The notes beneath the pieces were generated by a model. That model was not told the origin of the DNA, did no database searches, and worked only from the letters and a program-made list of their open reading frames with translations. DNA of 59,239 nucleotides from Lachnospiraceae bacterium UBA7093. Lineage in GTDB: Bacteria; Bacillota; Clostridia; Lachnospirales; Lachnospiraceae. The translations under genes and the position numbers were made by a program. Numbering within the stretch: the first letter of the stretch is position 1; every line of letters starts with the position of its first letter. Of this stretch, positions 26,694-35,788 are shown piece by piece. The stretch spans positions 1 to 59,239 of the forward strand of contig DKYT01000038.1 of NCBI GenBank assembly GCA_002492465.1. The letters run 5' to 3'.

Positions 26694-27209
26694 CTATAGA
26701 AGCAGAATGGATAGCAACACTCCCGCTGCCATTCCAAAACTCATGATCATTTTATTCTTGCTCCTTTTTTCTTCCTCCAGTTCCCGGATGTGCAGGCTAA
26801 TCTCCCGCAGCAGTTCATCCAGCGCCCTTGCCTGGGCGTTTTCCTCCATAAATCCAAGATTGGAAGGAAAATCCAGGAGCAATTCCTTTTCTTCTCCGGA
26901 TAAAGGCTCTTTCTCTAAAGCCATCCCAAAACACGCTCTCCAGACCGGCGGAAAATTTTCTCCCTTTTCGTAAATTCTCTCATAGATCTCTTCAAAAGCG
27001 CTTTTCCACGGACTTTCTTCCTTCTGTGCCAGTTTCCGCAATGCTTCCGGAATCGTTGCTTTCTGATAGGCAATATAATATTGAAGGCTTTCCAGCATAC
27101 TACGAAGCTGCTTAAGCAGAAAAAGGCGCCTCGCCGACTCTCTGCACAGGCTCCAGGCAAAGCCCACGCTTCCTATCACCGCCAGAGCACTGCCTGCTAT
27201 GCGGAGCAT
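26694..27209 (-). CDS. spoIIIAB: Stage III sporulation protein AB
   Basis: A 171-residue protein with N- and C-terminal membrane segments (LRIAGSALAVIGSVGFAWSL; IMSFGMAAGVLLSILLL) and a helical central domain related to type II secretion GspF. Its start overlaps the end of spoIIIAA by 13 bases, suggesting coupled translation. Confidence 0.95.
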   Translation of the reverse strand: MLRIAGSALAVIGSVGFAWSLCRESARRLFLLKQLRSMLESLQYYIAYQKATIPEALRKLAQKEESPWKSAFEEIYERIYEKGENFPPVWRACFGMALEKEPLSGEEKELLLDFPSNLGFMEENAQARALDELLREISLHIRELEEEKRSKNKMIMSFGMAAGVLLSILLL

Positions 27210-28198
27210 CTCGCAGCACCTGCTTCCGCAAACAAAGGATTTTGATGTTGGTCATAAATCCCCCTGATTTTGCAGATCCCCTTTCTTTTCTCCAGGAAAA
27301 GGTATCTCTCAAAAAGCATTTCCGGACAGTATCTTGCGTCTCCCCCATCCTGCCGGGTTCCCCATCCCATACGGTTTCGTACGTCTTCCATGGAATCTCC
27401 ATGCATGGTTGCCACAACCCCGCTGCCACTTTGCAGAATTTGAAAAACTGCATGGATATCCTCATATCCTCCGATCTCGTCAACCGCAACAACTGCCGGC
27501 GCCATGGAACGCATCAGCAGCATCATTCCCTGAACTTTGGGGCTTCCATCCAGCACATCCGTCCTGAAGCCTATCTTATTTTGGGGAATTCCCATAAAGC
27601 TTCCTGCAATCTCCGAGCGCTCGTCCACCACGCCCACCTGTCTTCCCTCTCCGTAAATCGTCCCTTCTGATATCTGCCTGATAATATCCCTTAAAAGGGT
27701 GGTTTTCCCACAACCCGGCGGGGAGATCAACAGTGTATTTAAAAATCGGCTGTTTTCATATAAATAAGGCATCGCCGCATCCGCTGCCCCGATGATCTCA
27801 TGGGAAACACGGATGTTCATAAACCGGATGTGGGTCATATTCCTGATAACGCCGTTTTCATTTAATACCACCTGTCCAGCCATTCCAATCCGATGTCCGC
27901 CCGGTACCGTTAAAAAGCCCTGTCTTATTTCATGCTCAAAAGCGTACATAGAATAACGGCAGACATTTTGAAGGATCTCCTCCATCTCCTTTTCCGTCAT
28001 GTACCAGGCATCCTCCAAACCTTTTCCCAAAATCCCTTTCCCTGACAAAAACTTTTCTTCTCCCCCTATGATCAGTCTTACCGGCTGACCGATCCCCAGC
28101 CTGATCTCCTGTAGTTTGTCCACCTGCAAAAGCGCATGGTTCCACCTTGCCTTCATATAGTCGGGAAAGATCCGTACAATTTCTTCTCTCTTTGTCAT
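27197..28198 (-). CDS. spoIIIAA: Stage III sporulation protein AA (ATPase)
   Basis: Cytosolic secretion-type ATPase of the SpoIIIA complex. The 333-residue protein has Walker A in ISPPGCGKTTLLRDIIRQ, Walker B in VVAVDEIGGYED and the sensor-like GVVATMHGDSMEDV. The ATG at 28198 has GAGGTGA 8 bases upstream; the ATG at 28207 is too close to that site. First gene of the operon; a sporulation-type promoter is possible just upstream. Confidence 0.95.
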   Translation of the reverse strand: MTKREEIVRIFPDYMKARWNHALLQVDKLQEIRLGIGQPVRLIIGGEEKFLSGKGILGKGLEDAWYMTEKEMEEILQNVCRYSMYAFEHEIRQGFLTVPGGHRIGMAGQVVLNENGVIRNMTHIRFMNIRVSHEIIGAADAAMPYLYENSRFLNTLLISPPGCGKTTLLRDIIRQISEGTIYGEGRQVGVVDERSEIAGSFMGIPQNKIGFRTDVLDGSPKVQGMMLLMRSMAPAVVAVDEIGGYEDIHAVFQILQSGSGVVATMHGDSMEDVRNRMGWGTRQDGGDARYCPEMLFERYLFLEKRKGICKIRGIYDQHQNPLFAEAGAARCSA

Positions 28199-28217
28199 TG
28201 CATTCACCTCTTATCCC

Positions 28218-28225
28218 AATATATG
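28218..28225 (-). promoter_or_regulatory. Possible sigma-E -10 element of the spoIIIA operon
   Basis: CATATATT on the minus strand, about 20 bases from the spoIIIAA start, resembles the sigma-E -10 (CATA-A-T). A convincing -35 element is not evident. Confidence 0.3.
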
Positions 28226-28248
28226 ATGATTTGTCAGATTTAGAACCA

Positions 28249-28277
28249 TACGCCGGCGCACTTTGTGAGCCGGCGTT
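28249..28277. repeat. Intergenic palindromic repeat, copy 5
   Basis: Variant copy with a longer perfect outer stem CGCCGGC/GCCGGCG, inner CAC/GTG and loop TTT. It lies between the spoIIIA operon and pnp, four bases from the pnp terminator T-tract. Confidence 0.75.
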
Positions 28278-28280
28278 TGG

Positions 28281-28319
28281 AAAAAAACCGGGATCTCCCT
28301 GTTACGGAAATCCCGGTTT
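28281..28319 (-). terminator. Terminator of pnp
   Basis: Strong stem (AAACCGGGAT with ATCCCGGTTT, further pairs inside) followed on the minus strand by seven Ts. It lies about 45 bases past the pnp stop. Confidence 0.9.
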
Positions 28320-28361
28320 CTGAATTTTATCTATATTCTTGTTCGCAAAAGCAGCCGGCTC

Positions 28362-30452
28362 TTATACCTGCGCTACATCCTTCATGGAGAAGCTCATTCT
28401 GCCCATCTTGTCCTTGCCAAGGCATACCACTGTTACCTTGTCGCCTAATGTAAGCACATCTTCTACCCGGTTAATTCTCTCCTTGGCAATCTTGGAAATG
28501 TGTACCATTCCCTCTTTGCCGGGAGCAAACTCAACGAACGCTCCGAATTCCTTGATGCTTACTACGATTCCCTGGAAGATCTGTCCCTCCTGGTAATCAG
28601 TGACAATGGTCTTAATGTATTCCACCGCTTTATCCATCATTGCCGCATCGGTGCCGCATACGGATACATTGCCGTCATCCGTGATATCGATCTTCACTCC
28701 TGTACGGGCAATAATTTCATTGATGGTCTTGCCCCTCTGTCCCACTACATCGCCGATCTTTTCGGGATCGATCTGAATGGAAATGATCTTAGGCGCATAA
28801 GGTCCTACTTCCGGTCTGGGTGCGTCGATTGCTTTCTTCATGCAGTTATCCATGATAAAAAGTCTTGCCTCACGGCATCTTGCAATAGCGCCCTCTACAA
28901 TGGGTCTGGTAAGTCCATGGATCTTTATATCCATCTGGATTGCCGTAATACCTTCTGTGGTGCCGGTTACCTTGAAATCCATATCCCCGAAAAAGTCTTC
29001 CAGCCCCTGAATATCTGTCAACAAGACGAAATCATCATCTGTTTCTCCCGTCACCAGACCACAGGAAATACCTGCAACCATCTTCTTGATGGGTACGCCT
29101 GCCGCCATAAGGGACATGCAGGATGCGCAGGTGGATGCCATAGAGGTGGAACCGTTAGACTCAAAGGTTTCGGATACGGTACGGATCGCATAAGGGAATT
29201 CCTCCTCGGAAGGAAGCACCGGAATCAGCGCCCTTTCCGCCAGCGCGCCGTGTCCGATCTCTCTTCTTCCGGGACCTCTTGAAGGTTTCGTTTCGCCTAC
29301 GGAATAGGAAGGGAAATTATAATGATGCATATAGCGCTTGCTTACTTCATTTTCATCCAGCCCGTCGATTTTCTGCTGCTCGGATAAGGGAGCCAGAGTA
29401 CATACATTGCAGATCTGGGTTTGTCCACGGGTAAACATGGCGGAACCGTGTACCCTGGGAATAATATCCACCTCAGCGGAAAGGGGACGGATCTGGGTAA
29501 TGTCACGTCCGTCAGGACGCTTATGATCCTTCAGGATCATCTTACGCACTGTTTTCTTTTGATATTGATAAATTGCCTCCCCCAGCAGGGCAAGCCATTC
29601 TTCGTTTTCTGCAAACGCCTCTTCCAGCTTCTCGGTGATATTCTTAATATTTTCCTCCCGCACCTGCTTCTCATCGGTGAAAACTGCCTCTTCCATCTCA
29701 GAGGGAGGCACAATCTCCTTAATTGCCGCAAAAAGCTCCTCAGGAACGGCACAACTGGTATAGGTATGTTTTTCCTTTCCAACCTCAGCCACAATCTGGT
29801 TGATAAAGGCAATGATGGTCTGGTTGATCTCATGCGCCTTGTAAATTGCCTCGATCATTTTCTCCTCAGGAATTTCATTTGCCCCTGCTTCGATCATAAT
29901 CACCTTCTGAGAGGTGGATGCCACCGTCAGGTTCAGATCTCCGTTCTTCCACTGCTCCTGTGAAGGGTTTACTACCAGTTCTCCGTCGATCATGCCCATC
30001 TGGGTCATGGCGCAGGGACCGTCAAAAGGAATATCCGAAATGCAGGTTGCAATTGCTGCTCCCAGCATAGCCGTCAATTCAGGACGGCACTCCGGATCCA
30101 CGCTCATTACCATGTTGTTTAAGGTTACGTCATTTCTGTAATCCTTGGGGAATAAGGGGCGCATAGGTCTGTCAATAACACGGCTTGTAAGAACCGCATT
30201 TTCAGACGCCTTTCCCTCTCTCTTGTTAAATCCCCCCGGGATCTTACCTACTGCGTATAATTTCTCTTCATACTCCACACTCAGAGGGAAAAAGTCGATT
30301 CCCTCCCTTGGCTTGTCTGATGCGGTTGCAGTGGACAATACCGTAGTATCCCCATAGTGCATAAACGCGCATCCGTTTGCCTGCTTGCCCACCCGGTTCA
30401 CATCGACCTTAAGGGGACGTCCGGCAAGTTCCATTGAAAACGTCTTGTACAT
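28362..30452 (-). CDS. pnp: Polyribonucleotide nucleotidyltransferase
   Basis: Phosphorolytic 3'-5' exoribonuclease. The 696-residue protein has two RNase PH-like cores separated by a helical domain, then KH (IIARTGVKIDITDDG at about 565-580) and S1 (GIVVSIKEFGAFVEFAPGKEG at about 625-645) RNA-binding domains. Full length. AAGGAGAGAG precedes the ATG. It lies downstream of rpsO, the conserved order in bacteria, with a terminator-like hairpin between them. Confidence 0.97.
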   Translation of the reverse strand: MYKTFSMELAGRPLKVDVNRVGKQANGCAFMHYGDTTVLSTATASDKPREGIDFFPLSVEYEEKLYAVGKIPGGFNKREGKASENAVLTSRVIDRPMRPLFPKDYRNDVTLNNMVMSVDPECRPELTAMLGAAIATCISDIPFDGPCAMTQMGMIDGELVVNPSQEQWKNGDLNLTVASTSQKVIMIEAGANEIPEEKMIEAIYKAHEINQTIIAFINQIVAEVGKEKHTYTSCAVPEELFAAIKEIVPPSEMEEAVFTDEKQVREENIKNITEKLEEAFAENEEWLALLGEAIYQYQKKTVRKMILKDHKRPDGRDITQIRPLSAEVDIIPRVHGSAMFTRGQTQICNVCTLAPLSEQQKIDGLDENEVSKRYMHHYNFPSYSVGETKPSRGPGRREIGHGALAERALIPVLPSEEEFPYAIRTVSETFESNGSTSMASTCASCMSLMAAGVPIKKMVAGISCGLVTGETDDDFVLLTDIQGLEDFFGDMDFKVTGTTEGITAIQMDIKIHGLTRPIVEGAIARCREARLFIMDNCMKKAIDAPRPEVGPYAPKIISIQIDPEKIGDVVGQRGKTINEIIARTGVKIDITDDGNVSVCGTDAAMMDKAVEYIKTIVTDYQEGQIFQGIVVSIKEFGAFVEFAPGKEGMVHISKIAKERINRVEDVLTLGDKVTVVCLGKDKMGRMSFSMKDVAQV

Positions 30453-30514
30453 ACTCTCTCTCCTTTTCTTATCTTACCAGCTTTCCTCTTATGAGGAATG
30501 CTAAATGAATTTAA

Positions 30515-30550
30515 AAGGCGGAGTCCGAATCTATCGGTATGCTCCGCCTT
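30515..30550 (-). terminator. Terminator between rpsO and pnp
   Basis: Nine-base stem AAGGCGGAG/CTCCGCCTT followed on the minus strand by TTAAATT, 14 bases past the rpsO stop. pnp has no obvious promoter of its own in the remaining 60 bases, so read-through is likely. Confidence 0.8.
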
Positions 30551-30563
30551 AAAACTGCCATCT

Positions 30564-30830
30564 TTACTTTCTCAGCCCCAGTTTTTCAATCAAAGCACGA
30601 TATCTTTCAATATCTTTCTCTTTCAGATAATTGAGAAGACCACGTCTCTGACCAACCATCTTGAACATACCTCTTCTGGAATGATTATCCTTGGGATGCT
30701 CCTTTAAATGCTCTGTAAGCTCCTGAATTCTTGCTGATAATACTGCAATCTGCACTTCCGGTGAACCTGTGTCGCCTTCGCATCTTGCATGTTCTTTCAT
30801 AATTGCTGCTTTCTTTTCTTTGGAAATCAC
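30564..30830 (-). CDS. rpsO: 30S ribosomal protein S15
   Basis: Primary 16S rRNA-binding protein of the small subunit platform. The 88-residue protein has the canonical blocks GDTGSPEVQIAVLSARI and HPKDNHSRRGMFKMVGQRR. The start is GTG with AAGGAGGAA at good spacing. S15 often represses its own mRNA; a structured leader is present upstream. Confidence 0.97.
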   Translation of the reverse strand: MISKEKKAAIMKEHARCEGDTGSPEVQIAVLSARIQELTEHLKEHPKDNHSRRGMFKMVGQRRGLLNYLKEKDIERYRALIEKLGLRK

Positions 30831-30915
30831 TGTAGTTCCTCCTTCTTTTTTAAGCGCCTGATGCTAAGAACCGGTCGGAGTGTCCAGGGTTCTGAGCAAC
30901 GGTTAAAATTCATAC
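30831..30915 (-). promoter_or_regulatory. rpsO 5' leader, possible S15-responsive structure
   Basis: About 85 bases between the promoter and the GTG contain a GAACC...GGTTC hairpin followed by an A-rich stretch and the ribosome site. S15 autoregulation through leader RNA is established in several bacteria, but I cannot assign this sequence to a known leader class. Confidence 0.35.
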
Positions 30916-30921
30916 CTAAGA

Positions 30922-30950
30922 ATAATAGCATAGATTGGAGCGCATGTAAA
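30922..30950 (-). promoter_or_regulatory. rpsO promoter
   Basis: Minus-strand TTTACA (30945-30950), 17-base spacer and TATTAT (30922-30927). Confidence 0.75.
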
Positions 30951-30998
30951 GAAATATTTTCGCTATTAAAATGAAAGGTAATAAGTGGAAACATACAA

Positions 30999-31027
30999 TT
31001 GCTTTTTCTGGCAAGACGTAGTATTCT
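30999..31027 (+). promoter_or_regulatory. Possible degV promoter
   Basis: TTGCTT (30999-31004), 17 bases, TATTCT (31022-31027) in the divergent region upstream of the DegV gene. A moderate match only. Confidence 0.4.
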
Positions 31028-31114
31028 ATACTATGTATCACCGTAGCAATGTTTATGTCAGTTTAATATCGGCATATCAGCATAAGAAAAGAAATTGAAA
31101 GAAGGTTTTCCAGA

Positions 31115-32032
31115 ATGAATGAAGCATTCCACATTATCAGCGACGGATCCTGCGATCTTCCTGTAGAATTGATACAGGAAAAAAATATCACAGTGGTCCC
31201 TTTTTATGTATCCTTTGATGATAAACATTACTTAAAAGAAAACGTAGAAATCGGCATCAGAGATTTTTATCAGCAGATGGTTGACCGAAAGGGCGTGTAT
31301 CCCAAATCCTCCATGCCCTCCATCCATGACTATGAAGAGGCATTTCTCCCTTTTGCCAAAGCTGGAATGCCTGTGATCTGTATCTGCATTACCACCAAAT
31401 TCAGCGGTTCCATGCAGTCCGCCTTAAATGCACGCGCCCTTGTTCTGGAAAAGTATCCTCAGGCTGAGATTACCGTTATTGACGCCACCATCAACACCGT
31501 TTTGCAGGGACAGTACGTGCTGGAAGCCGCTGCCTTGCGTGACAGTGGCGTAAGCTATGAGGGCACTGTCTCCCGTCTGGAGAAAATCAAAAGCACCGGA
31601 AGAATTTTCTTTACCGTAGGCAATATGGAATACTTAAAGCATGGGGGACGCATCGGAAAAGTTGCGGCTCTGGCAGGAGGGGTTCTGGATATCCGACCTG
31701 TTATTACCTTAAAACAGGGAGAAATCTTTCCCTCCGGCATCGGCAGAGGACGCAGACGTACCACCCAAAAAGCATTGGAGCTGCTATTGGAATATCTGGA
31801 AGAAAGCAGCCTTGGAATTGAATGCTATAGCCTTGCAGTCGGATACGGTTATGATTATGAAGAAGGCATTTCTTTCCGGGATCATGCTTTGTCAGTTCTC
31901 CAGGAAAAGGGATATGCCATAAAGGAAATCCCTGTGTATCAGATCGGTGCTACTATCGGCGTACACACAGGGCCTTATCCTCTGGGCTTTGGCATCATTG
32001 AAAAAGGGATTCATCCGTCCCTTCCTTCGTAA
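31115..32032 (+). CDS. DegV family fatty acid-binding protein
   Basis: A 305-residue protein of the DegV family. Members bind a fatty acid and deliver it to fatty-acid kinase FakA as FakB-type subunits. Visible signatures are IISDGSCDLPVELIQ at the start, CITTKFSGSMQSALNAR with the ligand-binding Ser, and IGATIGVHTGPYPLGFG near the C-terminus. Monocistronic and rightward between two leftward blocks. A FakA homolog is not in the window, so the link to fatty-acid phosphorylation rests on the family. Confidence 0.92.
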   Translation: MNEAFHIISDGSCDLPVELIQEKNITVVPFYVSFDDKHYLKENVEIGIRDFYQQMVDRKGVYPKSSMPSIHDYEEAFLPFAKAGMPVICICITTKFSGSMQSALNARALVLEKYPQAEITVIDATINTVLQGQYVLEAAALRDSGVSYEGTVSRLEKIKSTGRIFFTVGNMEYLKHGGRIGKVAALAGGVLDIRPVITLKQGEIFPSGIGRGRRRTTQKALELLLEYLEESSLGIECYSLAVGYGYDYEEGISFRDHALSVLQEKGYAIKEIPVYQIGATIGVHTGPYPLGFGIIEKGIHPSLPS

Positions 32033-32062
32033 TGCAGATCTAAGCAGTAACGCCTGAAAACT

Positions 32063-32902
32063 TCATCCTTTTACCGCTCCCTCTGCAATACCATTTACCA
32101 TATTTTTCACAAGACAGAAGTATAAAATAACAATGGGAACCGCAATAAACACACTTCCCGCCGCGAAACGGGCGAACTCTGTTTCATCAAGGCTCATAAG
32201 CCCTACCGCCACAGTATAAAGATTTTTCTCCTTTAAAAGCAGCTTGGGCAGAATAAAATCGCTCCAGGGCCATGTAAAGGAAGTAAGCGCAGTGTATACA
32301 ATAATCGGTTTGGATAACGGCAGATTGATCTTTGTAAAGATCTGAAAATTGGTGGCTCCGTCAATTTTTGCCGCCTCGTCTATGGACCTGGGTATGGTAT
32401 CAAAAAATCCTTTCTGCGTCAGGTATCCCATGGGCGCGCCGGAAGCATAGATCAGGATCAGTCCCCCAAGATGATTGATCAGCCCGAACTGGGTCATCAG
32501 AAGATAAACCACCGTCATCCCCATAAAAGAGGGAAACATCCCCAGCACCATCGTGGTCTTCATCATGGGCTTCCTCATGCGGAAGCTGAAACGGGACATG
32601 GTGTACGCCGTCAGTATGGTCAGAAAGGTTCCCAGGGCGCAGCTTCCCGCCGCAATCAACAGCGTATTCATGAACCATTTTGGGTAATTGTACATCGTGG
32701 TATCTGTAAACAACTTCACAAAAGATGCCGTACTGTACTGGGCGGGGAAAAATCCGTCAAAGGAATAAATGCTTCCCGACTTTGAAAAAGAAGCCAGAAT
32801 CAGCCAAAGGCACGGAAAAAAGAACACAAAAGCCACCGCCAGCAGGATCACATAGGTAATCGCAGTATCCAGTATTTTCCCGGCATTCCATTTTTTTCTC
32901 AT
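32063..32902 (-). CDS. Maltodextrin-type ABC transporter permease (MalG-like)
   Basis: A 279-residue inner-membrane permease with six hydrophobic segments and the EAA loop DEAAKIDGATNFQIFTKINLPLSKP (about 178-200, quoted in two parts: DEAAKIDGATNFQIF and KINLPLSKP). Its start overlaps the end of the malF-like gene by 4 bases. It pairs with that permease and the upstream binding protein. No ATPase gene is present, so a shared MsmX/MalK-type ATPase encoded elsewhere is expected. Confidence 0.93.
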   Translation of the reverse strand: MRKKWNAGKILDTAITYVILLAVAFVFFFPCLWLILASFSKSGSIYSFDGFFPAQYSTASFVKLFTDTTMYNYPKWFMNTLLIAAGSCALGTFLTILTAYTMSRFSFRMRKPMMKTTMVLGMFPSFMGMTVVYLLMTQFGLINHLGGLILIYASGAPMGYLTQKGFFDTIPRSIDEAAKIDGATNFQIFTKINLPLSKPIIVYTALTSFTWPWSDFILPKLLLKEKNLYTVAVGLMSLDETEFARFAAGSVFIAVPIVILYFCLVKNMVNGIAEGAVKG

Positions 32903-34218
32903 TGAAAAGTGTCCTCCTCTCGATAAGATGGTGATTTCACATAAATGATCAGGGAAATCAGGGATGTAATCATAAAGATCACCAGGCTGATTGCCGCGCC
33001 GATGCAGTAATAATTATTATCAATGGACAGATTGTAGAGCCAGTTGATCAAAAGGTCGGTATCGCTTGCCAGGAAATAACCATCCACATACAAGCCACCC
33101 CTTAAGAAGTAAAAGATACCGAAATTATTGAAATTACCGATAAACTGACTAAGCAAAACCGGCGTAGTGGCAAACAACATAAAAGGCATTGTCAGCTTCT
33201 GAAACTGCTTCCATCTGCCTGCACCGTCGATCCGCGCCGCCTCGTATAAAGACATATCCCTGTTTGACAAATGCCCTGTGGCAAGAAGCATGATAGAAGG
33301 TACGCTGATCCAGCAGTTCACCAGCACGCCGATACCTCTCGCCATCCACTTGGCATCCAGATCCAGAAAGCCTATCGCCGTATTTCCCCCAGCCGTAATT
33401 ATCTGATTGATGGGCCCGCCATAGGAAAACATGAATTTAAACGCCAGCAGCGTGATAAACCCCGGAATGGCGTAGGCAAGTACGGGAAATGCCCGCCAGA
33501 AAGCTTTTCCTTTCACGCACTCCTTATCCAGCAGAAGAGCAAGCCCCAGCCCTAAAAAGTAGTTTAAAACCGTTGATACCACTGCCCAGAGCAGGTTCCA
33601 CCCCAAAATTTTGAAAAAGGTGGGCGCAAACTGGGAAAGAGCAATCAGCTTTTCAAAATTAGCAACTCCCACCCAGTCCACAAGCTCCGGCGGAACGATA
33701 TCGCCGCCGTAATTGGTAAAGGCGATTAAAATCATAAAAACAATGGGCAGGACATTAAACACGCATACCCCCAGCACAGGAAGGATAAGCACCGTTATAT
33801 AAAACTTTTTATCCAGAAGCTGCGCCAGCTCTTCCCGAAAGGATAAGGGTCTTTTTCCGTTCTCAATGATCTTCTGGGTATGGTAGGCATCCTTCAGATT
33901 CAGCTGATACAAGTATAGGAAAGCCGCCAGGACAATCCATGCAAAGATTCCCATCAACAGCATAATAACCGAATTATCTCCCACGGTACCCAGCCAGGCA
34001 TCTCCCTTTTGGGTTCCCAGGGTAAAAAAGCCCTGTATATCCTTAACCCCTCTTAATGCCATATAAGCGATTATGACAATTTCCAGTAAGAAATATGAAA
34101 TCCCCTTTCCATAACTGCCATATAAAAACTGTCCTCCCCCCATGACCGCCGCAGAAAGCTTTACCTTCCAGCTGCTGTCACGGACTGCAAGGATAAACCT
34201 GCTCCATTTCTCTTTCAT
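32899..34218 (-). CDS. Maltodextrin-type ABC transporter permease (MalF-like)
   Basis: A 439-residue permease. The first 130 residues hold two extra membrane segments (GISYFLLEIVIIAYMAL; IMLLMGIFAWIVLAAFLYLY) as in Gram-positive MalF forms, then the six-helix core. The EAA loop is YEAARIDGAGRWKQFQKLTMP. Located between the solute-binding protein and malG-like genes, with a 4-base overlap to the latter. Confidence 0.93.
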   Translation of the reverse strand: MKEKWSRFILAVRDSSWKVKLSAAVMGGGQFLYGSYGKGISYFLLEIVIIAYMALRGVKDIQGFFTLGTQKGDAWLGTVGDNSVIMLLMGIFAWIVLAAFLYLYQLNLKDAYHTQKIIENGKRPLSFREELAQLLDKKFYITVLILPVLGVCVFNVLPIVFMILIAFTNYGGDIVPPELVDWVGVANFEKLIALSQFAPTFFKILGWNLLWAVVSTVLNYFLGLGLALLLDKECVKGKAFWRAFPVLAYAIPGFITLLAFKFMFSYGGPINQIITAGGNTAIGFLDLDAKWMARGIGVLVNCWISVPSIMLLATGHLSNRDMSLYEAARIDGAGRWKQFQKLTMPFMLFATTPVLLSQFIGNFNNFGIFYFLRGGLYVDGYFLASDTDLLINWLYNLSIDNNYYCIGAAISLVIFMITSLISLIIYVKSPSYREEDTFQ

Positions 34219-34243
34219 CCTCTTCCCCTCCTTCCCGCGTTTT

Positions 34244-35740
34244 TTACTTCAATGTGAAAATGGCGTCGTAGATCTGCTGGTCTACCCCTTCAAGTCCTTT
34301 CTTCATGGCATCTAAGTCTGTGTATTTTTTCTCTTCTTCCGGTCTGAAGGCATCCTTGGCAAGATCGATAAAGAAGGTTTCCCCCGGTGTCCAGATCTGG
34401 CTTACTTCCTTGATGGAGGGCATCAGCACAATATTTCCGGCTTCCAGATTATTGTATAGAAGCTGAGAGGTACCTCCCACCGCATCTGCGGCGTCATTCC
34501 TCGCCGGCGCAACCCCCAACAGTTCGCTTCTTCTCACCATCATCTCATAACTGGTGGCAAACTCCACAAATGCCAGGCAGGCATTGGGGTGCTTTGTATA
34601 GGCGCTGACGGCATAGCCGTTAATTCCTCCCATAGACTTTGCGGCAAGGAAGGAGGCTCCTTCTTCTGTCAGGTCTCCGCTTTCCGGCAATGCAGGCAGC
34701 GTAGTCATAACCAGATTTTCCTCCGCTTTTGCCCTTGCTTCCTCCTTTGAAAGCCCTTCTTCCTCATACGCCAGTATCATCTCCTCCAGAAAGGTGGAAT
34801 ACATATCCGGCGTGGTGATCGTTGCGAAGTAGGTTCCATCCGCCAGTTTACTATAGGCATTAGTGGTGATGGAATCGTCAATGCATTCTTCATTCATGGT
34901 ACTCGCAAGCTGGCTTAACACCCATGCGCCTTTTTCCGCCTCTCCTGCTGAAAATCCGATATCTGCAGGTTCGGTATTGTTGTTTCCAAAAATATATCCG
35001 CCATAAGTGAATAAAAACCCGCTGGAAAAATAAACGTCGAACAGGGACTTCATATAACCGTACTGGCTGCTGTTTTCTGCATGGCGGCTGACCGAATAGG
35101 CATACATGGCATTCCAGTTTTCCGCCATATCCGGAATCTTGTTCCCGTTTTCATCCCACACATTTTCCCAATCCTGGGGCAAAAGATCTTTCCGGTAATA
35201 AAGCATGGGCGCCTGCACATTGACCGGAACCCCGCAGGTATATGCCGTTCCCTCCAGATCGATCCGGTATGCCGCCCATGCGGCTTCCGGAATCTGTTCA
35301 AAACATTCCATTTTCTCTGCCGGGAGGGGATAAATATGCTTTCCTTCCGCATACTGCATGATAATATCATTTGCCTGGTAAAGGACGTCCGGTCCATACC
35401 CATAAGGTCCGTCGTTGGCAAGATCCAGATACTGATCCATGTTGGCGTCTACCGCCTTAATGCCGTACTGGGCATATTCCTCATTAAAAGCTTCGATCAA
35501 TTCTGCAAAATATCCCTTGGAAACGGCAGTATCATTTTCCAGTACCTGTATGGTCACGTCATGCTCCAGTTCCCCGTTAAATACGGTGCTGACGACACTG
35601 GGCTGTTCTTTTTCCTGCTTATCCTGCTCATTCTGCATCTTCTGCGCGGTCTCCTGACTTTCCCCATCCTTACCGCACCCTGTGAATATTCCGGCACACA
35701 AGCATACCGCCATACATAATGCAATGCTTTTCCTTTTCAT
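34244..35740 (-). CDS. Extracellular solute-binding lipoprotein (maltodextrin type)
   Basis: The roughly 498-residue binding protein of the adjacent ABC importer. It starts MKRKSIALCMAVCLCAGIF with lipobox FTGC, so it is membrane-anchored. A family-1 solute-binding fold follows. The ATG at 35740 has GGAGGG 7 bases upstream; a longer frame from 35782 lacks signal-peptide logic. Maltodextrin as substrate is inferred from the neighbouring GH13 enzyme and the MalF/MalG-type permeases. Confidence 0.92.
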   Translation of the reverse strand: MKRKSIALCMAVCLCAGIFTGCGKDGESQETAQKMQNEQDKQEKEQPSVVSTVFNGELEHDVTIQVLENDTAVSKGYFAELIEAFNEEYAQYGIKAVDANMDQYLDLANDGPYGYGPDVLYQANDIIMQYAEGKHIYPLPAEKMECFEQIPEAAWAAYRIDLEGTAYTCGVPVNVQAPMLYYRKDLLPQDWENVWDENGNKIPDMAENWNAMYAYSVSRHAENSSQYGYMKSLFDVYFSSGFLFTYGGYIFGNNNTEPADIGFSAGEAEKGAWVLSQLASTMNEECIDDSITTNAYSKLADGTYFATITTPDMYSTFLEEMILAYEEEGLSKEEARAKAEENLVMTTLPALPESGDLTEEGASFLAAKSMGGINGYAVSAYTKHPNACLAFVEFATSYEMMVRRSELLGVAPARNDAADAVGGTSQLLYNNLEAGNIVLMPSIKEVSQIWTPGETFFIDLAKDAFRPEEEKKYTDLDAMKKGLEGVDQQIYDAIFTLK

Positions 35741-35788
35741 TTTTCCCTCCATTCCGAAGCATTTGATAAAGGTTCCCGGCACCTTCCC

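Noticed and set aside
28341..28365. GCCGGCT-containing stretch after pnp as another repeat copy
   Set aside because: It shares only a few bases with the repeat and cannot form the stem.
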